From the NCBI RefSeq assembly GCF_024166365.1, contig NC_064846.1:26185866-26249865 (forward strand): a stretch of 64,000 bases of DNA, given 5' to 3'. Positions within the stretch are counted from its first letter, which is position 1. Every line of letters starts with the position of its first letter. Under the pieces are notes generated by a model. The model had not been told where the DNA came from and did no database searches. It saw only the letters and a program-made list of their open reading frames with translations. Made by a program: the position numbers and the translations under genes. The DNA is from Elephas maximus indicus (taxonomy: Eukaryota > Chordata > Mammalia > Proboscidea > Elephantidae). Of this stretch, positions 10,291-22,439 are shown piece by piece.

Positions 10291-12165
10291 AGAACTCACA
10301 CTTCCTGAACTCAAAACTTACTGTAAAGCTACAGTAATGAATACAGTGTTGTACTGCTATAAGCATAAAAGTGTAGGTCAGTTGAATAAAATGTGTCCAG
10401 AAATAAACCCATTTATCGATGGTTAATTGATTATCAACAAGGGTGTCACAACCATTCAATGGGGGGAAATGTCTTCTCATCAAATGCTTCTGTTACATCT
10501 ATATATCCACATGCAAAAAAAAAAAAAAAGAATTTGGAACTTAGCTCATGCCATACAAAGATTAACTCAAAATTAATAATAGGCCTAAATCTAAGTGCTA
10601 AAAGTGTAAAAGTCCTAGTAAGTAATGTAAACGTAAATCTTCTTGACATTGGATTTTTTTTTTTTTTGGATTAGTTAACAGTCTCTACAAAAAGATACCA
10701 AAAGCACAAGCAACAAAAGAAAAACAGATAAACTGGACATCAAAATTAAAAATGTTTTGGCTTCAAAGGACACTATCAAGAAATTGAAAAGACAATATAC
10801 AGAATGAGAGAAAATATCTGCAAATCTGGTAAGGGTCTAGTGTAGAATATATAAAACTCATACAAGTCAATACCAAATTGATAAACATGCAAATCTTATA
10901 TCTGTTAATGGTCTAGTATCTGGCATAGATTAAAAAAAAAAAACTCAGTGCTGTCGAGTCGATTCCGACTCATTGCGACCCTACAGGACAGAGTAGAACT
11001 GCCCCATAGACATAGATAAAGGACTACTACAATTCAACAACAGAAGAACTCAATTAAAAAATGAGCAAATAACTTGAATAAACATTTCTCCAAAAAAGAT
11101 TTATAAATAGCCAACAAGCGCATACAAAGATGTTGAGCATTATTAGTCACTGGGGAAATGCAAATCAAAACCACAAATAAAAACCACTTCACGCTCACCA
11201 TGATAGGTATAATCGAGCAAATGGAAAATAACAAGTGTCGGCAAGGAGGTAGAGAAATTGGAACCCTCATACATTGCTATTGGTAATATAAAATGGTACA
11301 GCCATTGTGAAAACCAGTTTGGCAGTTCCTCAAAAAGTTAAAAATAGAATTACAATATTTCCCAGCAATTCTACTTCTAAGTATACTTATTTTAGTATAT
11401 TTGTTATGTTGTGGCAACCATCACCAGTATCTATTGTCAGAAAAATTTTATCACCAAAAAAAAGAATCCCATACCATTTAGCAATCACTCACAATTCCAC
11501 TGTTCCCCAGCCAGAAGCAATCATTATTCTACTTGCTGTTTCTATAGATTTGCCTTTTCTGGACATTTCATGTGAATGGAATCATGCAATTTGTGGTCTT
11601 ATGTGACTGGCTTCTTTCACTTAGCACAAAGTTTTGAAGTTTCACCTATGTGGTAGTAGTGTATCATAACTTCATTCCTTTTTCTGGCTGTATAATATTC
11701 CATTGGTTGTTCCACATTTTGTTTACCCATTCATAAATGGGCATTTGGGTTGTTTATACTTTTTGGATAATATGAATAATGCTACTATGAATATCGATAA
11801 ACAAGTTTTTGTGTGAATATATGTTTTTTCAATTCTTTTGTAGATATGCCTAGGAATGGAATTGTTGCATCATACAGAAACTCTATATTTAACTTTTTGA
11901 AGAACTGCCCAGGTGTTTTCCATGTTTGTTTCTTTAGGGACAGTTATCCAAAGAAAACATACAATCGGTCAATAAGCACATGAAAAGATGCTTATCATAA
12001 TTATTCATTAGGGAAATGCAAATCAAAACCACAATGAGACACCAGGTCCCACACACTAGGATGGCTATTACTTAAAAAAAAAAAATGCTGAATTGTACAC
12101 TTTAAAATGGTGAATTTTATAGTATAAGAAAAATACTTCAATAAGAATTGCTTTCCCTAAATGAA
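10291..12165 (+). mobile_element. L1M composite
   Basis: The + strand matches the end of L1 ORF2 (for example GGGGAAATGCAAATCAAAAC near 11150 and again near 12014, and ATTGGAACCCTCATACATTG near 11255). The block at about 11400-11940 has the TAATATTCCATTGG region of another old L1 3' end. No open frame of coding length survives. Confidence 0.7.
10941..11010 (-). mobile_element. AfroSINE 3' fragment
   Basis: GCTGTCGAGTCGATTCCGAC through GAACTGCCCCATAGA is the 3' half of a minus-strand AfroSINE. The 5' half is absent. Confidence 0.85.
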
Positions 12166-12272
12166 AAATACAGTAATTAATAAAAATATTTATATTTCAT
12201 TCCTAATCCCATCAATGAGAGATAGCCAGTATGTTTTTTCTGGTATGTCCCCTTTCTCTTCTAATCCTGCGT

Positions 12273-12312
12273 GTTTGTGTATGTGTGTGTCCGTGTGTGT
12301 GTGTGTGTGTGC
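12273..12312 (+). repeat. GT microsatellite
   Basis: Alternating GT with three interruptions. Confidence 0.9.
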
Positions 12313-12499
12313 ATGGATACAGCATATATTTCAAAATTAAAAGTGAGATCATACTCTAAACACAATTTTACAACCTAATTATATTTTATGCAAAATTTCA
12401 AACTTACAACAGTGGAAACAACAGTATAATTAACCCGATGTACCTACCACTCAGGTTGAACAATTATTCAACCCATGGCCAATTTTGCTCCATCCTCGC

Positions 12500-12986
12500 C
12501 TCCTGAGTAATTTAAGGAAATCTCAGACATAAATCATTTTATCCATAAATATTTCAGCATACACATCTAAAAAATAAGGATACTTTTAAGAATTATGATA
12601 ACATCAATTTCATATTGATAATTTTCACAATAATTTTTAATAAGCTCAAATATTCAGTGTTCAGATTTCCTCCAACTGTCTCATGAATGTTTTTGTTACA
12701 GTTTGTTCAAATTGGGGTCCAAATAAGTTCTGTACACTGCAATCATTTGATATTTGTTTTAAGTGTCTTTTAACGTATAGCATCTTCCTCCTTCTCTCTT
12801 TCAATTTATTTGTTGAAGCAAAACCGGGTTGTTTGTCCTTTAGAGTTTTCCACAGTCTGGGTTTTCTGATTGTTTCATTTAATATGTCCTTTATCTTCCG
12901 TATTTTCTATAAATTATTATTTATATAGAGAGGTTTGATAGATTTCAGGTTGATTTTTCACAATAATGCTTCCTATGTAGTGTTGT
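12500..12986 (+). mobile_element. L1M 3' end fragment
   Basis: The block from 12660 on (GTTTGTTCAAATTGGGGTCC, GTTTGTCCTTTAGAGTTTTC, GAGGTTTGATAGATTTCAGG) is the 3' region shared by older L1M subfamilies. It is split by the AfroSINE at 12987. Confidence 0.55.
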
Positions 12987-13157
12987 GGAAACCCTGGTGG
13001 CGCAGTGGTTAAGAGCTACGGCTGCTAACCAGAAGGTTCGCAGTTCGAATCCACCAGGCACTCCTTGGAAACTCTGGGGGGTAGTTCTCCTCTGTCCTAT
13101 AGAGTCGCTATGAGTCGGAATCAACTTGACAGCAATGGGTTTGGTTTGGCTTTTTGG
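12987..13157 (+). mobile_element. AfroSINE with 13-bp target duplication
   Basis: Nearly consensus copy (GGAAACCCTGGTGGCGCAGT, B box GTTCGAATCC at about 13044, tail AATGGGTTTGGTTTGG). The target-site duplication TATGTAGTGTTGT lies at 12974-12986 and 13158-13170. One of the cleanest copies here. Confidence 0.97.
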
Positions 13158-13170
13158 TATGTAGTGTTGT

Positions 13171-13745
13171 CTGAGGCAAATAATGTCTGCTTGTCTCTCT
13201 TTTTGTGAAGTTAATAGACATTGAGGATCATTTCCTAGTTGCATTATTTCATTAGAGACAATAAAATGACGACCTTCTATCATTTCTTCTTCATGTATTA
13301 ACTGGAACACTTCCGTAAAGAGAAGCTTTCCCTTATTAACTATGTGGTTACCCTGAGGTACAATAAGCATAGGAAAGTTGGTTAAAAAACTTGCTTCATT
13401 GGCTTTTATTTTCCAGTGTTCAACATAATGAGGTAATTCCCTAGCATTTTCCAAAGGTACGGACACGGTTTGTTGTTTTAGAGAATCAATCTGAACTAAT
13501 GCATTAAAGTAGATTTGATATCTTTCAATCCAATACAGTTATTATCCCAATTAATGCTCAAATTGTTCCCTCTTTGATCAGCAGGAGCATCTTTAATTAG
13601 CTCCTGAGTCCTTTTTAACACGTCCCAGTGATCTTTGATACTTCTAGTAAGACAAGATGTTCCAGAACCATCTTGTAATTTCCTGCTCCAGTCCTAGAAT
13701 CAGTCATATCTCCAAGGTGCTCTGGAAAAGATGATTTTTAATGGC
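13171..13745 (-). other. Unassigned relic with minus-strand open frame
   Basis: The minus strand is open for about 95 codons between roughly 13180 and 13466 and gives a protein-like composition (for example ENARELPHYVEHWKIKANEA and LIHEEEMIEGRHFIV). Stops close it on both sides, and the downstream part runs into the AfroSINE. I do not recognise the family. It may be a piece of an old L1/HAL1 or an ERV, because the neighbouring sequence is repeat-derived. Confidence 0.3.
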
Positions 13746-13775
13746 TGCATCTTATGGATGTACTATTATTTGTCT

Positions 13776-13976
13776 GAGGAGCTCTGGTGGTGCAGTGGCT
13801 AAAGTGCTTGACTGCTAACTGAAAGGTTAGCAGTTCAAACCCACCAGCCACTCCGTGGGAGAAAGACGTGGGAGTCTGCTTCCTTGGAAACCTTTTGGGG
13901 CAGCTCTACTCTGTCCTATAGGATTGCTATGAGTAGGAGTCAGAATCGACTCAACAGCAATGGGTTTGGTTTGGGG
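13776..13976 (+). mobile_element. AfroSINE, long subfamily
   Basis: GAGGAGCTCTGGTGGTGCAG start, CCGTGGGAGAAAGACGTGGG insert and AATGGGTTTGGTTTGGG tail. Confidence 0.93.
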
Positions 13977-15334
13977 GTTATTATTTGTTTAACTAGTCCA
14001 TTACTGGAGGGAATAGGCTTTAGATAGTTTTTAACTATTCTGTAGTATAAGTTAAACACTCAGTTATTTTATAGAAATAGTATGTATAAGTGACTAATGA
14101 AATAGTACACTTATAGATCTTCTCTCTATTAATGTTTAAAGAAAGCCTAGTCGATTGGCCCTTTTCTGGCGTGGCCCATAAACCAAGGTGCATCACTCAC
14201 CTATTAGGGATCTCTGCCTCTAGAGTGGGGCTTGCAAGCAATGAATTAAAAGGTGGCAGCAAACGTGAAATAAAAGTTCTGGGTAGAGAAAGTATGTGTA
14301 TTTACAGTAGTCTCTAACACTAATCAACCTGGGAGGGCATTCTGCCTCTTGAAACCATAATTCCTCTGACAGTCCCTGGACATTTCATCACCAGCCAAGA
14401 GGATAAGACTTGGTGGGAGTATGATAACTGGAACACAAACACAAGAAAGTTTTTAATCTCGAAAACTACTCCCTTCCTCCTAAGAATTATGAAAGGAAAT
14501 TTACTCTCTCTCCACTACCCAAAATTCCCTATTTGTTTGATTGTCAATATTTGGATTGGCTAAAATATTGGAGTGAATTAATCCATATCATGAATAAATG
14601 CAATTGGTATTATTTTGTAGTACTAAAAGTTCTCTTTAATTTCTGAACATGATGCTTTTCTAATTCTGATTTTTCTAATCATACAATCGCCTTTTTACCA
14701 GACAGGATGCTTGACAGCTATTTTTCTAAAACTCCTGGACATGAGCAGCAATCCTTTTCTTTAGGAAGAAACTGAAGCTGTCTCCAGAGAGATGCTGGCA
14801 GGGAAAGTCTCCATATATTTATTCAATTTACTTTAAAACTCAATTCATCCATATTTTGAACGAAATGAATATAAGTCAGGTTCTGTGGGATAAAGATGCT
14901 GTTGGCCAAAATTTGTTAAGTAAAACTAGTTGCAACTCATAGGTATATTAAACAAAACAAAAACCTTATCCTATGAAGCAGTTAATTGGGAAAACTATTC
15001 ACCCTTCAAATTATAGGGACCTCAGGCTTTCACAGAACTCAGTGTACTTGAAACTGTGTAGAGTTCATATGTTCTGCTCATATGCTGTTTTATAATTTAC
15101 CATGCCAAAATAGAAAACTGGTATACAGGCACTTCTGAAGTCAGCTGGCGTATGTGTGTGAGATGCCACCTAGGTCACCACTCAGGGTGATTTTTGTCTC
15201 ATAGAGTGAAGACCATTCTGAGAGAGGTGCAATCTCCACTTGTAGGAAGGGTATCTATTTCCTGGCATCCACTTCTATTTCTCCTCTTTTATTTTTGCCT
15301 CTGGCAGGAAGTGGTCTTGGCTTAATAGGACTAT

Positions 15335-15455
15335 ATTCATATGCTAACCCTATCACTAACTAGTTACGTGACTTTGGCAAATCACTTAGCTTCCACTTCC
15401 TTGGCTGGTAAAAGGGGGTGAGAATATATGCTTCTGTCATTGCATTTATTCACAG
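15335..15455 (-). mobile_element. MIR fragment
   Basis: The core-like block GTTACGTGACTTTGGCAAAT followed by CTTAGCTTC is typical of the reverse strand of MIR. Strongly diverged. Confidence 0.5.
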
Positions 15456-15469
15456 TATATCATAAGTAC

Positions 15470-15785
15470 TTGTGTTTTACAATTTTATTGAGCTATAAAT
15501 TACATATCATAAAATGCACTCATTTCAAGTGTACAACTCAATGACTTTTGGTAAACCTACCGAATGGTGCAACCATCACCATAATCCAGTTTTAAAACAT
15601 TTCCATCACTCCAGTAAGATCCTTCAGGTCCATTTACAATTAATCCCTATTCCGACTCCCAGCCCCAAGCAACCACTCATCTACTTTATGTCTCTATAGA
15701 TTTGCATTTTCCGAACATTTCAAATAAACAGAATCATACAATCATAGTTATTTGTTACACAAGTTTTTTCTGCTATATAGTGAGT
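15470..15785 (-). mobile_element. Old L1 3'-region fragment
   Basis: TTTTATTGAGCTATAAATTA followed by GTGCAACCATCACC and TTTGCATTTTCCGAACATTT is the common old-L1 3' block. Orientation is uncertain. Related sequence recurs at 20500-20760. Confidence 0.5.
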
Positions 15786-16288
15786 TCCCAAAAGGTCTAT
15801 ATCTGAGCAGAAACCAATGAAATGGAAAACAAGAAAATCAATGAAACAAAGAGCTGCGTCCTTGAAAAAGATCTACAAAACTAACAAACCTCCAGTGAAT
15901 TTGACAAAGAAAAAAAAAGACACAAATTACCAGCATCAGGAATGATATTGACGGGGATTATCACTACACATATCCAAGGGGATATCATTACAGATCCTGA
16001 ACGTATCAAAAGGATAACAAGGGAATAATACATATAACTCTACACGAACACATTTTAGAATTTAGATGAAGCAGACCACCTGCTTGAAAATCACAAACTA
16101 ACAAAACTCACAAAATAATCTGAATACTCCCGTTAATAAGGAAAGTAAATTCGTAACTTAAAACCTTCTCAAAAAGAAATCTCCAGGCCCAGATGATTTC
16201 ACTGGATAATTTTACCAAACATTTAAACACAAATAATACCAAACTCTACACAATCTCATCCAGAAAATAGAATGACCCGTTACCTATT

Positions 16289-16425
16289 CACCGTGGAGTC
16301 GATTCTGACTCATAACGACCCTATAGGACAGAGAACTGCCCCACAGGGTTTCCCAGGAGTGGCTGGTGGATTCAAACTGACGACCTTTTGGTTAGCAGCC
16401 TAGTTCTTAAACACTGAGCCACCAA
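16289..16425 (-). mobile_element. AfroSINE, truncated
   Basis: Minus-strand copy from GTGGAGTCGATTCTGACTC to the A-box end, with a small deletion in the middle. It directly abuts the next copy. Confidence 0.9.
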
Positions 16426-16595
16426 AATCAAACCAAACCGAACCCATCGCGGTCCAGTCGATTCCAGCTCATAGCAGCCCTATAGGTCTGAGTGGAACCG
16501 CCCTATAGAGTTTCCAAAGAGCGCCTGGCGGCTTCAAACTGCCAACTTTTTGGTTAGCAGATGTAGCTCTTAACACTATGCCACCAGGGTTTCCA
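16426..16595 (-). mobile_element. AfroSINE
   Basis: Minus-strand copy starting in the AACCAAACCGAACCCATCGC tail and ending in CCACCAGGGTTTCC. Together with 16289-16425 it forms a head-to-tail pair within the L1. Confidence 0.93.
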
Positions 16596-17110
16596 CTACG
16601 CCATCCGGACCCGCAGAGAATAGAATGGGAGGAAACATTTCACAATTTATTTTATGAAGTCGGTATTATTACACCAAAACCAGACAACAATATTAAAAAA
16701 CAAACAAAAAACTACAGACCAACGTCTCCCATGAATTTCGATGCAAAAATTCTCAACAAAATACTAGCAAACCGAATTCAACAACATATGAAAAGAATTA
16801 TACGCCACGACTAGTGGGATTTATTCCACATACGAAATGCTGTTTCAACACTCAAAAGTCATTCAGAGTAACCCACCATATCAACTGGCTAAAAAATAAA
16901 AACTGTATGTGCGTATCAATAGATACAGAAAAGGAATCGGGCAAAATCCAAGCACTCCATTCATGATAAAAGCTCTCAGCGAACTAAAAATAGAAGCGAA
17001 TATGATAAATTTGATTAAGAGCATCTACAAAAAAAAAAAAAAAAAAACAGCGTTATCATCATACGCGCCGTGAAAGACTGAACGCTTTTCCCAGGGAACA
17101 GCAACCCACC

Positions 17111-19226
17111 ATCCAGCCGAGAACAGAAGAGCTGGGGTCCACCAGCAGCACAGACTGCCCCCGCCCCCGCCTTGCCCACTCCCACTTCCCGCTGTTCCAG
17201 GCTCAGAGCCGACCAACAACTGAGGAGGGACTATTTGTCCTTCCGCGCGCAAACAGATTTGAAGAGAGATTCAAGGCACAGGAGCCCTCGTGCTTTTTTC
17301 AGCTGGGCTGATTGGCACATTAGCCAAAGGCTGATTCAGAATCCACGACTCACATCAACATTCTCAACCCTCACTCATGCTCGCCATCTCTCTCCGTAAG
17401 GAAGTTTCTGCTGGTCTTCTTAAGGTCCAGACCTGGACCCCATCTTCTAACTAAGTACCTTGATGTTGCACTCTACAATGAAATAGGGGAAAAAGTCAAC
17501 GTGTTCGTTAGGAGGAAAGTAATTAGCATTATTGTGAAGGTTTATACTAACGCGCCACCACTCCACCATGTCCAGTCTTTCTTAGCAGACTGTGTGTAGA
17601 GTGATGCCATGGAGACTTCTTGTGAAGGAGGAAGAAACTGAGCATCCCTCCTGATTCTTTAAAGATTGGAATATTCTTTCAACATCCATGAGTGTTCTCT
17701 ATTAAGAGAATCTTAAGCTGGTGGATTTCTGCCTTGCTTTTCAGCTGTACTCCATTCGGAGCACTTGATACATCCTCTCCGTTTTATATCTGGGGGGAGG
17801 GAACTAGCACCACTCTGTCCTGCACACATTTTCAGACTTACAAGGCCACGATTGATACACATGCTAAAAGAAGAGAATATCGTATTGTACCTTGAATTAC
17901 ACCCTCCTGAGATTTTGGCTGACCATTAGGCCCGCAGTGTTCCTGAATGTGATTGGCATGCATGATTAGCTGGCTAGGAAGAGAGAAGGAAGAAAGTACT
18001 CTCAAAAATACATCAGAACAGTGACTTGAGAGTCCAGGGACTTAATGGGCCATCCCAGCTCTGCCACAACACCCTCTGGGACCTTGGTCAAGTCCAATCA
18101 GCTCTTTGTGTCTTTGTTTCTTCCTAAATCAAATTAAATAAAACTATTTTTACCCACTCCCTACTTTACAAGTATGCTATAAAAAATAAACTTCCAGAGG
18201 CATGAGTTAGAATATTCAGTAAAAACTTCTCCTGATACAGAGGATTTTCTGAGATGCACTGCCCTCAAAAATAAACTTAGGTAATCGAGGTGAAAATGTT
18301 GAAGGTTTTGTTTTAGCCGGAAGGTGGTAGTAGGTGAAAGCCACTCTTTGAATAGAAGATTCAGTAAAAGAAAGCCATTTGACCTTCAGCTTGGAAATTA
18401 ATCATTTCAGTTAAATTCAGTAAATATTTATTAAGCACTAACTCTGTTTATGGAGCTTTCTGTGTTGTGTGATATGTGGCCTTCATAGGAGTTTTCATCT
18501 AGTGGAGTCATGCTAACTCCTGCATACTCTGACTTTCTCCCATGCCGGTGCCAGTTCCCAACCCTGAGGACTCTGAGAATCGCTTAGCTTTAACCTGAAA
18601 CTTGTCCATTGCCTTCTGACACTCCTATTCATTGATTATTCACTCAGCAAATAGTGAGCTCTGTTCCAAGCCCTGCACCAGATGCTAGAGAGCCTGATGA
18701 ATGAGCCAGGGTTCCTTGACTTCATGGAGCTTACATTTTGGCGGGGGAATTTTGTCTCTCCCATGTTTGGCTTGACGTTCAAGGCTCTCTCACAGGGACC
18801 AGAATGAAAATTAAACTTAACAGCAATGCCGAATTGTTAACTCGCTACAGCATGACCCATGTTTTAATCCTTCACACACTACTACTATTATTAGTCTAAA
18901 TTATTTTAATCTTTACACAGTTCGTAACATATCACATTTTCTCATCGAGGCCATGGTTTCAAACAGTTGCAGTTTCTGACAAGATAAACACCGTGTAGGG
19001 CACTGCACTTGTGGTACAATATGCTTTATTAATGACAGGCTTTGTCAGCTGAGCCTGCTAGGCCATGGATAGATGGTTACAGCAAAAATGGAGCCTTTAT
19101 CTGATGCAAGTTTATGTATCATCTGAATCCGCTAGCAGTCGGAAATCTGTCAGGTCTGATTCAGCAGAATGGCTTGTAGATGTGCTTTCAGGAGATAAAA
19201 GTATTTACCGTTACCTACCTCCCTTC
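17111..19226. other. Intergenic, no gene recognised
   Basis: A GC-rich patch at 17050-17250 shows no promoter structure. A diverged MIR is likely at about 18005-18135 (TCTGCCACAACACCCTCTGG). The rest looks unique, and no exon-like sequence was found on either strand. Confidence 0.5.
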
Positions 19227-19374
19227 GGAAACCCTGGTGGCATACCGGTTAAGTGCAGTTCGCATCCACCAGGCGCTCCTTGGAAACTCTGTGGGGCAGT
19301 TCCGCTCTGTCCTGCAGGGTTGCTATGAGTCGAAATGGACTCGACGGCAGTGGGTTTGATTTGGTTTGGTTTGG
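19227..19374 (+). mobile_element. AfroSINE with internal deletion
   Basis: Starts GGAAACCCTGGTGGCATACC and lacks about 20 bases between the A-box and B-box regions. The tail GTGGGTTTGATTTGGTTTGG is present. Confidence 0.93.
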
Positions 19375-20499
19375 TTACTTCCCTTTGGCTGCACTTGCTT
19401 GACGATACATAGTAAAATAAAATTTTAATTTCCTTTTTTATGTTTCACATTTTACCCAACTTTATCATTCCTGCTTTTGCTCTTAGTAAAAAAAATTAAA
19501 ACAGATTCTCAAAAAAGTGCTACCCGGTATGAATATATAAAACGGCTTTTACGGTTTTTAATAGCCATTCTGCTTCAGATGGTATCACGGACCCTTAGTG
19601 TCTAACTTATCCTGACAGGGCCTGAAGTGGAAATAAACCAATTCAGATGGCAGGTCCTCAAATATGAATCTGAGAAGGTGAGTGTAGCAGAAGTGAAATG
19701 AGAACATTTAAATGAAACATGAGCCCCCGCCCATCTGGACGTCGCCTAGCACCTCTGTGTAGGAAAGAACCTGTGATCCTCTCATCACTCATGATGAATT
19801 GCATGACCCTAAGGGAGTCAGTTAATTAATCTCTTGGTGTTCCTGCTTTTACAACAGGGTTATTAAGACCTGTAGTGCACTTGCACTTGGAGTTCAGGAG
19901 AAAAGAGATTTATATTCTTTTTGAAATATACCCGATAATTATCAATCAATTATCAACAGGAACTAACTGAGCCCTGCATCTACCCATCATTATATACCCA
20001 GGGTTTTGCAAGTACCTTACACCTAAATGCTCAAGAAATCCTTGGTACATGAATGAATGAGAAAATGGGTGAATGAGCCACTTACTGTGTGCCAGGTCCT
20101 CTGTGTGCTACAGAAGACCCGAGATGCTTCCTGCCTTCAAAGAATTAACCATCTGCTAAAATGAAATGTACACAGATAAAAAGTTATTTAGCAATTTAAG
20201 GTAGTAAATGCCGAATGGATGGTATGATCCATCGTCTTCAAAGTAGAATTTCCGGATTCTCCACTTTTTCATTATGAATTCTTCCCTACAAATGATCTGC
20301 TCGAGTATATTCCTATGGTTTTGTTGCACAGAAGTATTAGAGGATGTTTAATAAAAGACTTTCAAATATAGAAATATATTTCATTAGGAGAAAATTCTGT
20401 AGAGTATTGGAATAGAAATATAAGTTCAAATGGGGGAAGAGAAAGATATAAAACTGTCAAAGAACAGCTGGTTTGTGTCACCTCTTGTAATAGTTTTAT

Positions 20500-20760
20500 T
20501 GCATAACAACATTCATATAGTAAAACACACAGATCTTCTTAAGTGTGAAACCACCACCCAGTTCATGAGATAAAGCAGAAGTTCCCCAACCATGATCTTT
20601 CTCAGTCAACCCCTCTTCTTTCCCTACACCAGAGGTAACCATTGTTCTGACATCTTCTGCCTGGATTAATTTTATCTGTTCTTGAAAGTTATATAAATGG
20701 AATTATACGGTATGTTTTCTTTTGTGCCTGCCTCCTCTTGTTTAACTTTATGTTTGTAAG
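20500..20760 (-). mobile_element. Old L1 3'-region fragment
   Basis: TAGTTTTATTGCATAACAAC, CCTACACCAGAGGTAACCAT and TGGAATTATACGGTATG follow the same order as the fragment at 15470-15785. Confidence 0.45.
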
Positions 20761-20814
20761 AAGCTGCCATTTGTTGCACCTACCAGCAGTTCATTCGTTT
20801 TTTACTGGTACAAC

Positions 20815-20905
20815 CAGCTATTCTCAAAGTGTGGTCTGTGGACCCTTGGGGATCCCTGAGAACTTTCAAGGAGTCTATGAGGTAAAAATTATTCTCAAAA
20901 TAAAT
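20815..20905 (+). mobile_element. hAT-Charlie terminus
   Basis: TTCTCAAAGTGTGGTCTGTG followed by GGATCCCTGAGAACTTTCAA matches the end of a common Charlie family. The rest is not visible. Confidence 0.6.
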
Positions 20906-20948
20906 CTAATATGTTATTTGCCTCGTTCATTGTGTTAATGTTTTCATC

Positions 20949-21030
20949 GTTGTTGTTGTTAGGTGCCGTCGAGTCAGTTCTAACTCATAGCGACCCTATG
21001 CACAACAGAACGGAACACTGCTGGTACTCC
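20949..21030 (-). mobile_element. RTE or AfroSINE 3' tail
   Basis: TTGTTGTTGTTAGGTGCCGT then CGAGTCAGTTCTAACTCATA is the reverse complement of the shared RTE/AfroSINE tail with its AAC repeats. Confidence 0.75.
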
Positions 21031-21111
21031 TACCATGCTCAGTCACTGACTGAGAGCACCCGAGGGTGGAGTACGGCTGTGTGAATGCTGGGATGAATTC
21101 AAAGGTACTGT

Positions 21112-21337
21112 AGAGAGGTTGTCAATCATCAATGATCCCTTCAGCAAGTTCTTTCGTAGACAGACTTGAGCAGAGTATTTCCGTGGCTGCCACATGCTCC
21201 TACCCCTATAGTATTTTCCCATATTGTTCTATTTACCCCTCTCACTGTCCACCCCACTTTTGATGGGTTGAGCATTTAAGTTCAGGCATCACTTCCTCCA
21301 GGAAGCCTTCCCTGATACACCGTGACACACCCAGCTC
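21112..21337 (+). repeat. Left arm of 226/230-nt inverted duplication
   Basis: The reverse complement recurs at 22007-22236 with about 13 mismatches and one 4-nt indel by eye (about 94 percent identity). The arm includes an old L2/MIR-like core (CACTTCCTCCAGGAAGCCTT) but extends well beyond it. Confidence 0.9.
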
Positions 21338-22006
21338 ACTTGAAGCATACCTCTATCATAGTACCTATATCTTTGTGAGCCTGTTTCCACCACTTGAATG
21401 TAAACAAATGGAAGGCAGGGACTGTGTCCCATTCATTTCAGTATTTCCAATCCTGACATGGTGTTCAATAAGCATTTGCTGCATGAATGAATGAGTAAGT
21501 TAATAAATAAATAAATGAATACCCAAACTCATTTCCCCCTTCCCCTGGTATACAGTACTGAAGCAAGCAGTCGTGAAAGGATTATCAAGGGCTATTAACC
21601 AACCCGTAAGAGTTCTACTCTTCCTACATTTTTGGTGCAACTTTTACAACACTTCACCATGATTGGTCGAATCCCCAGGTTTCCTGTCTTCTCCTAGGAG
21701 GAGGCCGAGATGCAGGCACACTGACTCTGAATCTACCCACTATATGACATTCCTGGGGTGGCAGTAGCCAGCGGTTGCCATTTTTTCAGGGCCGTGCGCA
21801 GTGTTTTTAGAGCAGTGCACAAAAACCCATTCACTGAAATTATGCAGACTGTGCACACATCGCAAGACTGAAGATCCTCCCCTCACTGTTCATGCATATA
21901 TGTATGTCACTCCCTATAAAAGGAGCAAATCTGCCCTGGTTCAGAGAGCTGGCAGCCTTAGGTCACGAGGTCCTGCCTATCTCCCAGTTTGCAAAGGGTG
22001 AATAAA

Positions 22007-22236
22007 GAGCCAGGTGTGTCATGGTATATCAGGGAAGGCTTCCTGGAGGAAGTGATGCCTGAACTTAAATGACTGCTCAACCCATCAAAAGTGGGGTGGA
22101 CAGTGAGAGGGGTAAATAGAACAATATGGGAAAATACTACAGGGGTAGGAGCATGTGGCAGGCGTGGAAATACTCTACTCAAGTCTATCTATGAAAGAAC
22201 TTGCTGAAGGGATCATTGATGATTGACATCCTTTCT
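22007..22236 (-). repeat. Right arm of 226/230-nt inverted duplication
   Basis: Reverse-complement partner of 21112-21337, separated by a 669-bp spacer. The identity is too high for two independent copies of an ancient L2/MIR, so a local inverted duplication is more likely. Confidence 0.9.
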
Positions 22237-22439
22237 GTTCTTCTAGCCCTGTGTCTGGCTGACTTCAATTCGCTAGCCTGCTTGACAAGAACCTACTATT
22301 TGATGGCTTCAATATCTGCTCTAATCAGACTGGTTTCTGTATGTAGTCTTTTTCATTTCTGTCTTATCTTCCTTCCTGTCCCTGTTCTTACCTAAAATGC
22401 TGCCTTCTTTGCCTTACCAAGTTGTATTCATCCCTCAAG

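Larger units (their letters stand above)
15810..17110 (+). mobile_element. L1 ORF2 fragment with two AfroSINEs inserted
   Basis: The + strand matches L1 ORF2 before (15830-16275) and after (16600-17110) the inserted SINEs. A recognisable stretch near 16740 reads [15 protein letters not shown], and GTGAAAGACTGAACGCTTTT lies at about 17069. Stops and a long A-run at 17029-17047 show the copy is dead. Confidence 0.8.
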
